From the NCBI GenBank assembly GCA_963666705.2, contig CAXXKO010000001.1, positions 124,001 through 188,000 on the forward strand: a stretch of 64,000 bases of DNA, written 5' to 3'. Positions 35,792 to 43,802 of this stretch are shown piece by piece. This DNA comes from G963666705 sp963666705 (GTDB lineage Bacteria; Pseudomonadota; Alphaproteobacteria; CADEGL01). The position numbers and the translations under genes were made by a program. The notes under the pieces were generated by a model. It did not search any database. It was not told the origin of the DNA and saw only the letters and a program-made list of their open reading frames with translations. Position 1 is the first letter of the stretch; each line of letters begins with the position of its first letter.

Positions 35792-36760
35792 TCAGTAAGA
35801 CACGTAGACATCGGCGAGGATGGCTTCGGCGGCCGGCGCCGGAGCCGCCTTCGCCGCGGCGACCGCGCGGTCGATGAGGGCGCCGGCCTCGGTGTCGATC
35901 GCTTCGAGCGCACCCCTGTCGAGAAGCCCGGCCGCCGTGACCCGCTCCACGAAGCCGCGGATGGGATCGCGCGCCTCGCGCGTCGCCGCCAGCTCCTCGG
36001 CCGAGCGGTAAGTCTGGGCGTCGCCCTCGAAATGGCCATAGAAGCGGCGCATCTCCATCTCGATCAGGCTCGGCCCCTCCCCCGCCCGAGCCCGGTCGAT
36101 GGCCTCGCCGGCCGCCTCGCGCACGGCGAAATAGTCGCTGCCGTCGATGCGCGTGCCGGGCATGCCGAAGGCTTGCGCGCGGCGGGCGAAATCGCCGCCG
36201 CCGACCGCCCACTCGGCGGCCGAAGCCTCGCCATAGCCGTTGTTCTCGACGGCGAAGACGACGGGGAGTTGCCAGACGCTGGCCAGGTTCATGGCTTCGG
36301 CGAACGTGCCCTGGTTGGAGCCGCCGTCGCCCGAGAAGGCCACGGCCACGCCGCCGGTGCCCAGGGTCCTGGCGCTCAAGGCCGCCCCGCAGGCGAGCGG
36401 CGCGCCGGCGCCGACGATGCCGTTCGCCCCCATCATGCCTTGTTCCAAATCGGCGATGTGCATGGAGCCGCCCTTGCCGCCGCAGAGCCCGTCCGCCTTG
36501 CCGTAGATCTCGGCCATCATGGCCACCGGGTCGCAGCCCTTGGCGATGCAGTGGCCGTGGCCGCGGTGGTTCGAGGCGATGTGGTCGCGCGCGTCGAGAT
36601 GGGCGCAGATGCCCGCGGCGCTCGCCTCCTCGCCCACATAGAGGTGGACGAAGCCGGGGATGTCGCCGGTCGCGAACTCGACGCGCAGGCGCTCGTCGAA
36701 CGCGCGGATGGTGCGCATCACACGGTAGGCTTCCAGCAACTCCTCGCGGCTCAACTGCAC
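35792..36760 (-). CDS. 2-oxoacid/acetoin dehydrogenase E1 component, alpha subunit
   Basis: 322-aa ThDP-binding subunit. The cofactor motif GDGGSNQGTFAEAMNLASVWQLPVVFAVENN is intact. The start (LLEAYRVMRTIRAFDERLR), HLYVGEEASAAG, SNHRGHGHCIAKG and GGKGGSMHIADLEQG are all typical of PdhA/AcoA. It is 10 bp upstream of the beta gene. The length and the lack of phosphorylation loops fit the acetoin/PDH subgroup. Confidence 0.93.
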   Translation of the reverse strand: MQLSREELLEAYRVMRTIRAFDERLRVEFATGDIPGFVHLYVGEEASAAGICAHLDARDHIASNHRGHGHCIAKGCDPVAMMAEIYGKADGLCGGKGGSMHIADLEQGMMGANGIVGAGAPLACGAALSARTLGTGGVAVAFSGDGGSNQGTFAEAMNLASVWQLPVVFAVENNGYGEASAAEWAVGGGDFARRAQAFGMPGTRIDGSDYFAVREAAGEAIDRARAGEGPSLIEMEMRRFYGHFEGDAQTYRSAEELAATREARDPIRGFVERVTAAGLLDRGALEAIDTEAGALIDRAVAAAKAAPAPAAEAILADVYVSY

Positions 36761-37868
36761 GGCGCATCCTCCCGGCCCTGTCGTGGCCGGGTTCTACCGC
36801 GTCCGCGTGCCGTTGTCAGCGGGGTTGCGGCTCGGCGTAATCCCGCATGCCGAGCCGGCTCAAGATGTAGGTGAGGTCCTGGCCCGAAAGCGGCAGTCCG
36901 GGACGATGACAGTAATATCCGGATAGCCGCTTGGTCTGCCCCAGTTGGGCGCGCGAGGGCGAAAAGGCGCGGGCGAACGCGAAACATTGTTTGCCGTAAT
37001 AGCCGAAGCGCCGGTAGTCGATCGTCCCGACCGGGTTCTCCGCCTCTCCCGCCTCGCCCCACTTCACCTGGTCGGGGGCGATGGCAACGGAAAATTCGAT
37101 CGCTTCCTCCGCCGTAATTCGGGCTTCGGTGGACAGTACGGCCTGATTCTTTCCCTGGCCCAACACGACCTCCGCTTCCGCGGCGCCATTATTAAAGAAC
37201 GCGACGTCGAACGCCCCACCCACGACCGACCGCCAAACCGCGATCACCGCCGTGTCGTCGAAACGGGGGAGGTCGAAGAAGATCGGCGACTCCCGCGATG
37301 CGAAGCGAACGAACTCCAGGCGCTCGTCGCCCTCGACGGGAAACGTGTCGTACAGGAACTCGATCCACCGGCGATAGCCCTCGGCCAACGTCGCCCCGGC
37401 CCCGCCTTCGCCCTCGACGAGGCGAAGCAGCCCGTCGTGAAGCCGGCGCGCATCCTCGAACTTGCCGCGGTTGTAGAAGTTGGCGGCGATCATCGTCAGT
37501 GTGGGCTCTATCCCCCCCAGGCTGATCTTGCCCGTCTTCTCCTGGATCGCCGCCGCCCGTTCGACCGTGGCGGCCGCGTCCTCGATGCGCTCGCTGGCGT
37601 AATAGGCCTTGCTCAAGTTGAGTAGCGACAGCACGAGCAACTCATGGTCTGGCCCGTGCTTCTGTTCGCGTATCCGGAGCGCGCGCGCGAACAAGGGGAT
37701 CGCCGCGTCGGCCTCTCCGGCACGCATCTCGATACCGCCGGCGCGCAGCAGAAGCGGGGCGAGCCTCGGATTATCGGACCCGCGCGAAGCTTCCATGACG
37801 GCGAGGGCGCGCGCCATCCCGGCCCGCGCCTCGTCGTAGCGCTCCATGCGGGAATAGATGTCGGCGAT

Positions 37869-39193
37869 CACTAGTGTCCGGTTAACTGCGGCGGTTTTCC
37901 GGTTAGTGGGTTGTGGTTAAACGTTCTTTCGGGATATTCGCGTGTCACCGACTTGAACTCCCGGTGTTAAGCCAGACATGCTCCTGCCTTCCCGGTCAGG
38001 AGCATGGCTCATGTATGCAGGCAAGATCGTTTTCGCCCAGGTGATCGACCATCTGCCCGTGCACAGCTTGCGCCGTTGCGTCCACCGCTACGGCGGCGAT
38101 CGCAGGCTGCGAAGCTTCTCCTGCCTCGATCGGTATCTGTGCATGGCCTTCGCGCAGCTGACCTATCGCGAGAGCCTGCGCGACATCGAGGCCTGCCTGC
38201 GCGCCCAGCACACCAAGCTCTACCACATGGGCATCCGCGGGCGCGTCGCCCGCGCCACCTTGGCCGACGCCAACGAGAGGCGCGACTGGCGCATCCATGC
38301 CGACTTCGCCCAGGCGCTGATCCGCATCGCCCGGCCGCTCTATGCCCAAGACAGCTTCGGCCTCGAGCTCGACCACACCGTCTATGCCCTCGACTCGACC
38401 ACCATCGACCTCTGCCTCGCGGTCTTCCCCTGGGCCCCGTTCCAGCGCACCAAGGCCGCCATCAAGCTCCACACCCTCTTGGATCTGCGCGGCAATATCC
38501 CAACTTTCATCCATATCAGCGACGGCCGATGGCACGACGTGAGGGTGCTCGACGAGCTGGTCCCCGAGCCCGGCGCCTTCTACGTCCTGGACCGCGGATA
38601 CATCCATTTCGCCCGCCTCCATCGCCTGAGCCAGGGCGCCGCCTTCTTCGTCGTCCGGGCACGGGCCAAGTTCCAGTTCCGCAGGATCGCGTCCCGCGCA
38701 ATCGACAAGACCACCGGCCTGCGCTGCGACCAGACCATCCGCACCGCCGGCCAGCACACCGCCACCGACTACCCGGACAGGCTCCGCCGCGTCCGATACC
38801 GCGACCCCGAGAGCGGCAAGGCCTTCACCTTCCTGACCAACAACTTCACCCTGCCGGCGCTGACCATCGCCCAGCTCTACAAATGCCGCTGGCAGGTCGA
38901 GCTGTTCTTCAAATGGATCAAGCAGCACCTGCGCATCAAGCGCTTCTACGGCACCTCCGAGAACGCCGTCAAATCCCAGATCTGGATCGCCGTCTCCGTC
39001 TATGTGTTGATCGCCATCGTCAAGAAGCGCTTGGCTATCAACGCCAGCCTCTACACAATCCTCCAGGTCCTCAGCCTCACCGTCTTCGAAAAAACACCGC
39101 TCCTTCAATTGCTTACAAATCCAGAAACCACGACACCAATCCACCCCCATGCTAACCAATTGAATCTATTCGACTATTAACCGGACACTAGTG
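37869..39193 (+). mobile_element. IS4-type insertion sequence, 1325 bp, second isoform
   Basis: Both ends are CACTAGTGTCCGGTTAA, a perfect 17-bp inverted repeat that is the same family of ends as the 1313-bp element. The 9-bp target duplication GTCGGCGAT is at 37860-37868 and 39194-39202. The transposase is clearly related to, but different from, that of the 1313-bp element. It interrupts a TPR protein gene. Confidence 0.95.
38011..39180 (+). CDS. IS4-family transposase, second isoform
   Basis: 389-aa DDE transposase. It keeps ALDSTTI, VLDRGYIHFARL and YKCRWQVELFFKWIKQHLRIK as catalytic landmarks, and the frame is intact. It shares long blocks with the transposase at 1321-2496 (for example AFAQLTYRESLRDIE) but differs through much of the middle. 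The start at 38011 (MYAGK) aligns with MNTGK of the relative and has AGGAG about 10 bp upstream. The last codons and stop lie in the IS end. Confidence 0.94.
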   Translation: MYAGKIVFAQVIDHLPVHSLRRCVHRYGGDRRLRSFSCLDRYLCMAFAQLTYRESLRDIEACLRAQHTKLYHMGIRGRVARATLADANERRDWRIHADFAQALIRIARPLYAQDSFGLELDHTVYALDSTTIDLCLAVFPWAPFQRTKAAIKLHTLLDLRGNIPTFIHISDGRWHDVRVLDELVPEPGAFYVLDRGYIHFARLHRLSQGAAFFVVRARAKFQFRRIASRAIDKTTGLRCDQTIRTAGQHTATDYPDRLRRVRYRDPESGKAFTFLTNNFTLPALTIAQLYKCRWQVELFFKWIKQHLRIKRFYGTSENAVKSQIWIAVSVYVLIAIVKKRLAINASLYTILQVLSLTVFEKTPLLQLLTNPETTTPIHPHANQLNLFDY

Positions 39194-39626
39194 GTCGGCG
39201 ATATCGGCCAGCACCTTGGCGGCGTCGGGCGATTCAGCGCCTTTCTTCGCCTCCGTGAGCTCGAGCGCCCGCCGCGCGGCGGCGAGGGCTTCCTCGTATT
39301 GCCCGCTTCCGATCAGCGCGCGGAATTGTTTTCTGGCATCGCGAAGCTCGTCCGCGATCGCCGGGGGCGCCGCGAGGAGCAGCGAAATCAGGATGAGGAC
39401 CGGCGATCGGCGTAAGGTGAAGCGCATATCGGCTCTCCCAACAGGTGGGACGCCCGGTGGCCTATCTCAGTCCCCGTTCATTGGGAACCGGGCGCCCCCT
39501 TTCGCAATTGGATGTTCCGAACCATGGTCTATATCGTCGTGGGATCGGGGGACACAACCATTGGTGCGCGAAAGCATGTTCGATATCAATGCCTTCAAGG
39601 CGCCCGCTCCATAGGCCGATACCGCC

Positions 39627-40259
39627 ATGCCGAGCACCGAGACCCTTTTCGTCTTCACCCTCGCGGCATTGGCGCTGGGCGCCGCGCCGGGGCCGGCCAA
39701 CCTCTACGTCATGACCCGAAGCATGGCCCAGGGGCGCGGGGCGGGCGTGGTCTCGGCCCTCGGTCTCGGGGTCGGCGGCCTCGTCCATACGGCCGCCGCC
39801 GCCGCTGGCCTTTCGGCCATGCTGGCCCATGTCCCCGCCGCCTACGAGGCGGTGCGCTTCGCCGGTGCCGCCTACCTGGTCTATCTCGGCGTCCGCATGA
39901 TCCTGGCCCGGGACTCGGGCTTGCCCCGGCAAGCGGCGGCGGCCGGCGCCGGCCTCGCCCGCGTCTTCGGCCAGGGCGTGGTGATCGAGGCGCTGAACCC
40001 CAAGACGGCGCTCTTCTTCCTCTCGTTCCTGCCCCAGTTCGTCGATCCGGGTGCGGGCGCCGTGGCCACCCAGATGCTGATCCTGGGCGCCATCGTGCCG
40101 GTGGCGATGCTGCCCCTGGACCTGGTGGTCGCGCTCTCGGGCGGGGCGCTCGGCGACCGGCTCGGGCGCAGCGCCGCCTGGCGCCGCGGCCTCGCCTGGC
40201 TTTCGGGCACGGTTCTCGTGGGCCTCGGCCTGCGGGTGGCGCTGGGCGAGCGGGTGTGA
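39627..40259 (+). CDS. LysE-family amino-acid exporter
   Basis: 210-aa inner-membrane exporter with about six helices. The family landmark APGPANLYVMTRSMAQGRGAG is near residues 20-40. AGAAYLVYLGVRMIL and FGQGVVIEALNPKTALFFLSFLPQFVDP are also diagnostic of the LysE/RhtB superfamily. The substrate is unknown. It is divergent from the TPR gene, with about 200 bp between, in which I find no clear regulator site. Confidence 0.92.
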   Translation: MPSTETLFVFTLAALALGAAPGPANLYVMTRSMAQGRGAGVVSALGLGVGGLVHTAAAAAGLSAMLAHVPAAYEAVRFAGAAYLVYLGVRMILARDSGLPRQAAAAGAGLARVFGQGVVIEALNPKTALFFLSFLPQFVDPGAGAVATQMLILGAIVPVAMLPLDLVVALSGGALGDRLGRSAAWRRGLAWLSGTVLVGLGLRVALGERV

Positions 40260-40322
40260 GACATCTCGTGTGGCCCCAATCCATACGGCCGCGGCGGCCG
40301 CGAACGCGAAAGGACCGGACCC

Positions 40323-40544
40323 ATGGCTAAGGTCGAAAGCCTGCACGGCACCACCCCCGCCGAGATCTTCGAGAGCGGCATCGAGAACCTGGATCGCATC
40401 GAGGCCGTCGCCGCCGCCGTCCTGTGGAAGGACGGCACGGTGACGGCGGGCTGGTCGAACGCGGACGCGGCCAGCATCGCGCTCATGATCGACACGCTCG
40501 AGGAGGAGCATAGGGTGCGCAACCTTCGGGGCGGTGGCGACTGA
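40323..40544 (+). CDS. small conserved-looking hypothetical protein
   Basis: 73-aa acidic soluble protein with no recognised domain. The N-terminal half contains FESGIENLDRIEAVAAAVLWKDGTVTAGWSN and the rest is helical (ASIALMIDTLEEEHRVRNLR). Codon use matches the neighbours, and it sits 63 bp after the exporter and 19 bp before the epimerase gene, so it looks real. Confidence 0.65.
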   Translation: MAKVESLHGTTPAEIFESGIENLDRIEAVAAAVLWKDGTVTAGWSNADAASIALMIDTLEEEHRVRNLRGGGD

Positions 40545-40563
40545 AGAGCTGGGAGGAAGCGCG

Positions 40564-41430
40564 ATGCGAAAGATCATCGTCACCGGCGGCAGCGGCAAGG
40601 CTGGCCGCGCCACCATCCGGGAGCTGCTGGAGCACGGCTACGAGGTCGCCAACCTGGACCTGGTGCCCTCGCCGGACCCGGTCGCCCCCTTCACCCACAT
40701 CGAGCTCACGGACTTCGGCGAGACGATCGATGCGCTGAGCGGCCTCGAGGGCCGGACCGGCATGCGCGGCGCCGAGGCCATCGTCCACCTCGGCGCCATC
40801 CCCTCCTCGGCCATGCGCTCGAACGAGGCCACCTTCCGCATCAATGCGGTCAGCACCTACAACGTCTTCCTCGCGGCGGCCAAGCTCGGCTTCGAGCGCG
40901 TCGTCTGGGCGTCCAGCGAAACCGCCCTCGGCCTGCCCTTCGACCGGGCGCCCCCGGCCTATGCCCCCCTCGACGAGGAGGCACCCGTGCTGCCCGAATC
41001 GAGCTATGCGCTGACCAAGACCCTGGGCGAGGAGATGGCCCGGCAGTTCAGCCGCTGGCACCCCGATATCCCGTTCCTGGGCCTGCGCTTCTCCAACATC
41101 ATGGAGCCTTGGGAATATGAGGGCTTCGCGGGCTTCCAGAACGACCCCCGGGTGCGCAAGTGGAACCTGTGGGGCTATGTCGACGCGCGCGACGTGGGGC
41201 AGTCCTGCCGCCGCGCGCTCGAGGCGGCGGTGAGCGGGGCCGAGGCCTTCATCATCGCCGCCGCGGACACGGTGATGGAGCGGACAAACGCCGAGCTCAT
41301 GGCCGAGGTGTTCCCGCGGACGCCGCTACGGGGGGAGATCGGGACGCACGATACCCTGCTCTCCATCGAGAAGGCGCGCCGTATGCTGGGCTACGAGCCC
41401 CGGCATTCCTGGCGCGCTCATAAGGCCTAG
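40564..41430 (+). CDS. NAD-dependent epimerase/dehydratase (extended SDR)
   Basis: 288-aa short-chain dehydrogenase-type enzyme. The NAD motif is TGGSGKAGRATIRELLEHG at residues 7-25. The catalytic Tyr and Lys are in SSYALTKTLGEEMA, with the Ser in WASSET. RFSNIMEPWEYEGF and the DARDVGQSCRRALEA block fit the nucleotide-sugar epimerase or uronate-dehydrogenase-like groups. The substrate is not clear. GGAGG precedes the start. Its TAG stop is part of the CTAG where a MITE has inserted. Confidence 0.88.
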   Translation: MRKIIVTGGSGKAGRATIRELLEHGYEVANLDLVPSPDPVAPFTHIELTDFGETIDALSGLEGRTGMRGAEAIVHLGAIPSSAMRSNEATFRINAVSTYNVFLAAAKLGFERVVWASSETALGLPFDRAPPAYAPLDEEAPVLPESSYALTKTLGEEMARQFSRWHPDIPFLGLRFSNIMEPWEYEGFAGFQNDPRVRKWNLWGYVDARDVGQSCRRALEAAVSGAEAFIIAAADTVMERTNAELMAEVFPRTPLRGEIGTHDTLLSIEKARRMLGYEPRHSWRAHKA

Positions 41431-41696
41431 TACCCACTTTCATAATTCCGTGTACCATACGATCGCTTTTCCCATCTCCTCGGTAGGAGGGGGCGCGCCG
41501 GCGATGCCGGGGCATCGTCAAGCGTCCTCGACGCCCCGAGGGGGCGGGAAAAGCGACCCGCAAGGCGGCGCCCCGAGGCCCCCGGACGTCGTCGCGCGAT
41601 GCTTGTGATGCCCCGGCATCACGGCGCGCCACGCTCCTAGCCGGGAACCTCGGGGCGCCGTCGTATGGCACACGGAATTATGAAAGTGGGTACTAG
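41427..41696. mobile_element. MITE, 270 bp, copy 1
   Basis: The ends are long inverted repeats of about 38 bp starting TAGTACCCACTTTCATAATT, with a single A/G mismatch near base 30. CTAG is present at both boundaries (41427-41430 and 41693-41696), consistent with TA or CTAG target duplication. The interior is GC-rich and palindromic and has no transposase. The same 270-bp element is at 63092-63361. It separates the epimerase stop from the next gene's ribosome-binding site. Confidence 0.92.
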
Positions 41697-41708
41697 GAGG
41701 ACGAGGCC

Positions 41709-42941
41709 ATGGCGGAGCACCCCGCGCCCTGGGACTGGCCCTATGGCAACCGGCACCGCACGGTCGCCACGGTGGACGACCTCATCCTCGCCGCGGGCGT
41801 TGTGGCGACCGACGCGGCCGGGGCGGTGCCCGAGCCGGGCGACCTCGAGTCCCAGGCCGCGCGCGCGATTCACAACCTCGAGGCCTCGCTCGCCGAGGTG
41901 GGCGCGGGGCTCGACGCGGTGGTCAAGGTCAAGGCCTACTACCAGACCGACGGGAGCGTGGACGAGGCGGCCCTGCTCGCCCGCCTGCGCGGGCGCTTCG
42001 ATGCCGATCTCGGCCCCGTGCTCACAGCCATTCCCGTGCGCCACCTGGCCTATCCCGGCATGGCCCTCCAGCTCCATTGCATCGGCCAGCGGGAATGGCG
42101 GCGGGCCGACAACCTGAAGGCGGTCCAGGGGCGCTTCGCCATCGGCCGGCCCGAGGGCCTGGGGCCGCACCCCTACACGGACGCCATCCGGGCCGAGGAT
42201 ATGATGTATTTCGCGGCCCAGGCCGCACTCGACGAGGCGGGCCGGGTGATCTCCCCCGGCGAGGGCGTGCCCCAGACCCGCGTGCTGATGGACCGACTGG
42301 GCAATCTGCTCGCCGATCTCGGCGCGACCTTCCAGGACGCCGTCAAGAAGGAGGGCTACTACATCGGCCGCGACATGGCCGAGTGGGCCGAGATGGCGCG
42401 GGTGCGCGCCTCCTACTTCCGCGACCCCGCCGCCGTGGCGACGGTGGTGCCGGCGAGCCTCTTCCACCAGCAGGGCCTCCTGAGCAAGGTCGAGGTTCTG
42501 GCCATGCGCTCCAAGCGCGGCAAGTACATCCCGCGCCGGGACAGCTGGCCGGCGACCAACTGGGACTGGCCCATCCCCGTCCCCTACCGCCAGGGCATCA
42601 GGCTCGGGCGCAAGGTCTTCCTCGGCGGCCAGGTGTCGTTCGAGCCCGGCTGCATGAACCAGAGCGTGCTCCATGTGGGCGACCGCGCGGGGCAGGTGGA
42701 CGTGACCATGGGCTATATCGAGGCCATCCTCGCGGGCCTGGGCGCCGGCATGGCCGACTTGCGCCTCCTCGTCTGCCACTTCGCGGGCGACGGCACCACC
42801 TCGGATACCCAGGCCTTCCTGGACGCCCTCGCGCAACGCATCACGGGGCCCCTGCCCCCCATCACCCTCGTCTCCCAGCCGCGCATGCACACGGAAGAGA
42901 TGGCTGTCGAGATCTGGGGCATCGCCGAGGCGCCGGCGTAG
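41709..42941 (+). CDS. triple RidA-domain protein
   Basis: 410-aa protein of three tandem RidA/YjgF-type domains. Domain 1 is about residues 15-130 (LILAAGVVATDAAG, LDAVVKVKAYYQ). Domain 2 is about 150-270 (YFAAQAALDEAGRVISPGEGVPQTRVLMDRLGNLLADLGATFQDAVKKEGYYIG). Domain 3 is about 290-408 (RLGRKVFLGGQVSFEPG, RMHTEEMAVEIWGIAEA). Canonical RidA proteins are 130-aa trimers that hydrolyse reactive enamines or imines. Here one chain could fold as a pseudo-trimer. I do not clearly see the catalytic Arg of the RidA subgroup, so the activity may differ. AGGAGG at 41695-41700 serves the start. Confidence 0.85.
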   Translation: MAEHPAPWDWPYGNRHRTVATVDDLILAAGVVATDAAGAVPEPGDLESQAARAIHNLEASLAEVGAGLDAVVKVKAYYQTDGSVDEAALLARLRGRFDADLGPVLTAIPVRHLAYPGMALQLHCIGQREWRRADNLKAVQGRFAIGRPEGLGPHPYTDAIRAEDMMYFAAQAALDEAGRVISPGEGVPQTRVLMDRLGNLLADLGATFQDAVKKEGYYIGRDMAEWAEMARVRASYFRDPAAVATVVPASLFHQQGLLSKVEVLAMRSKRGKYIPRRDSWPATNWDWPIPVPYRQGIRLGRKVFLGGQVSFEPGCMNQSVLHVGDRAGQVDVTMGYIEAILAGLGAGMADLRLLVCHFAGDGTTSDTQAFLDALAQRITGPLPPITLVSQPRMHTEEMAVEIWGIAEAPA

Positions 42942-42959
42942 GTTGGGAGGAGTGAATCC

Positions 42960-43757
42960 ATGCTGACGACGTTCCAATGGATCGGACTCCTCAGCATCCT
43001 GGCGGCCACGTTCGCCGGCGGCTTCCATCCCCTCCTCCGGCGGTCGCAGGCGCGGGAAGCGAAAGGCGTCGCGCTCGGCGAGGCTTTCACGGCCGGCGTA
43101 TTCCTCGCCCTTTCCCTGACCCTCATGCTGCCCTCGGCCACCCACCTTCTCGGCAAGGCCTACCCGGGGGTCGAATATCCCCTCGCATCCGTCGTCGCCA
43201 TCGGCGCGTTCCTGCTGCTGCTCGCCATCGGGCATGTGAGCCAGCATATCGAGGACGGGCGGGGGGACGCCCAGGGCGTCCTATCGCCGCCGGCCATCCC
43301 GCTCATCATGACGGCCATGATCGCGGTGCCGTCGTTCTTCCTCGGCGCCGCCTTCGGCGTCAGCCCCACCGACACGGCGATCCTGATTTTCGTGGCGATC
43401 ATGATCCACAAATCGTCCGCCGCGTTCGCCCTCGCCCTCAAGATGGTGCGAAGCACGCTCGAGCGCTGGCAGGTATGGCTCACCTTCTGCCTCTTCGCCT
43501 TCTCGACCCCGCTCGGCATCCTCGTCGGCGTCGACGTTCACCGCATCCTCGACAGCGAGACCATGATCGTCGTCAAAGGCATCATCCTGGCCCTGGCCGC
43601 CGGGACCTTCCTCTTCATGGCCACCCTGCACGAGTTCCGTCACGCCCCCATGATCGCGGGCGTCCGGGACCGTACGGGCTTCGCCGTCATGCTGGCCGGC
43701 CTGATCGTGACCGCCTTCGTGAGATTCCTCATCGGCGAAGCCCACAGATTGGGCTAA
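42960..43757 (+). CDS. ZIP-family divalent metal transporter
   Basis: 265-aa inner-membrane protein with about eight helices. Landmarks are GEAFTAGVFLALSLTLMLPSA, a cytoplasmic HVSQHIEDGRGD loop, the helix IMIHKSSAAFALALK (metal His and polar residues of helix IV) and LAAGTFLFMATLHEFRHA (helix V region). It likely imports zinc or a related metal. It lies 18 bp after the triple RidA gene and may be cotranscribed. Confidence 0.9.
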   Translation: MLTTFQWIGLLSILAATFAGGFHPLLRRSQAREAKGVALGEAFTAGVFLALSLTLMLPSATHLLGKAYPGVEYPLASVVAIGAFLLLLAIGHVSQHIEDGRGDAQGVLSPPAIPLIMTAMIAVPSFFLGAAFGVSPTDTAILIFVAIMIHKSSAAFALALKMVRSTLERWQVWLTFCLFAFSTPLGILVGVDVHRILDSETMIVVKGIILALAAGTFLFMATLHEFRHAPMIAGVRDRTGFAVMLAGLIVTAFVRFLIGEAHRLG

Positions 43758-43802
43758 CGGCCCGCCGGCCCCAGAAGCGGGCACCCTTCTGGCGGTCCCT
43801 GA

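Larger units (their letters stand above)
36816..39427 (-). pseudogene. exported TPR-repeat protein, split by an IS
   Basis: Starting at 39427, a signal peptide (LRRSPVLILISLLLAAPPAIA) is followed by TPR-like helices (RKQFRALIGSGQYEEALAAARRALEL). The 5' part is cut at codon 78 by the IS at 37869-39193. The 3' part (37868-36816) continues with the TPR unit IYSRMERYDEARAGMARALAVME and further repeats, then a beta-rich C-terminal domain ending in YYCHRPG-containing sequence. Removing the IS and one 9-bp repeat restores exactly 426 codons, joining ADIAD to IYSRM. The function is unknown. The IS also cuts it off from its start region. Confidence 0.9.

Noticed and set aside
37996..39159. Minus-strand open frame opposite the IS4 transposase
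   Set aside because: Antisense shadow of a conserved DDE transposase.
39428..39626. Possible riboswitch before the LysE exporter
   Set aside because: Some short inverted repeats are present but no known riboswitch core could be recognised.
41297..41671. Minus-strand open frame inside the MITE, repeated at 63031-63336
   Set aside because: It follows the palindromic MITE, has no ribosome-binding site, and its conservation between copies is explained by the element itself.
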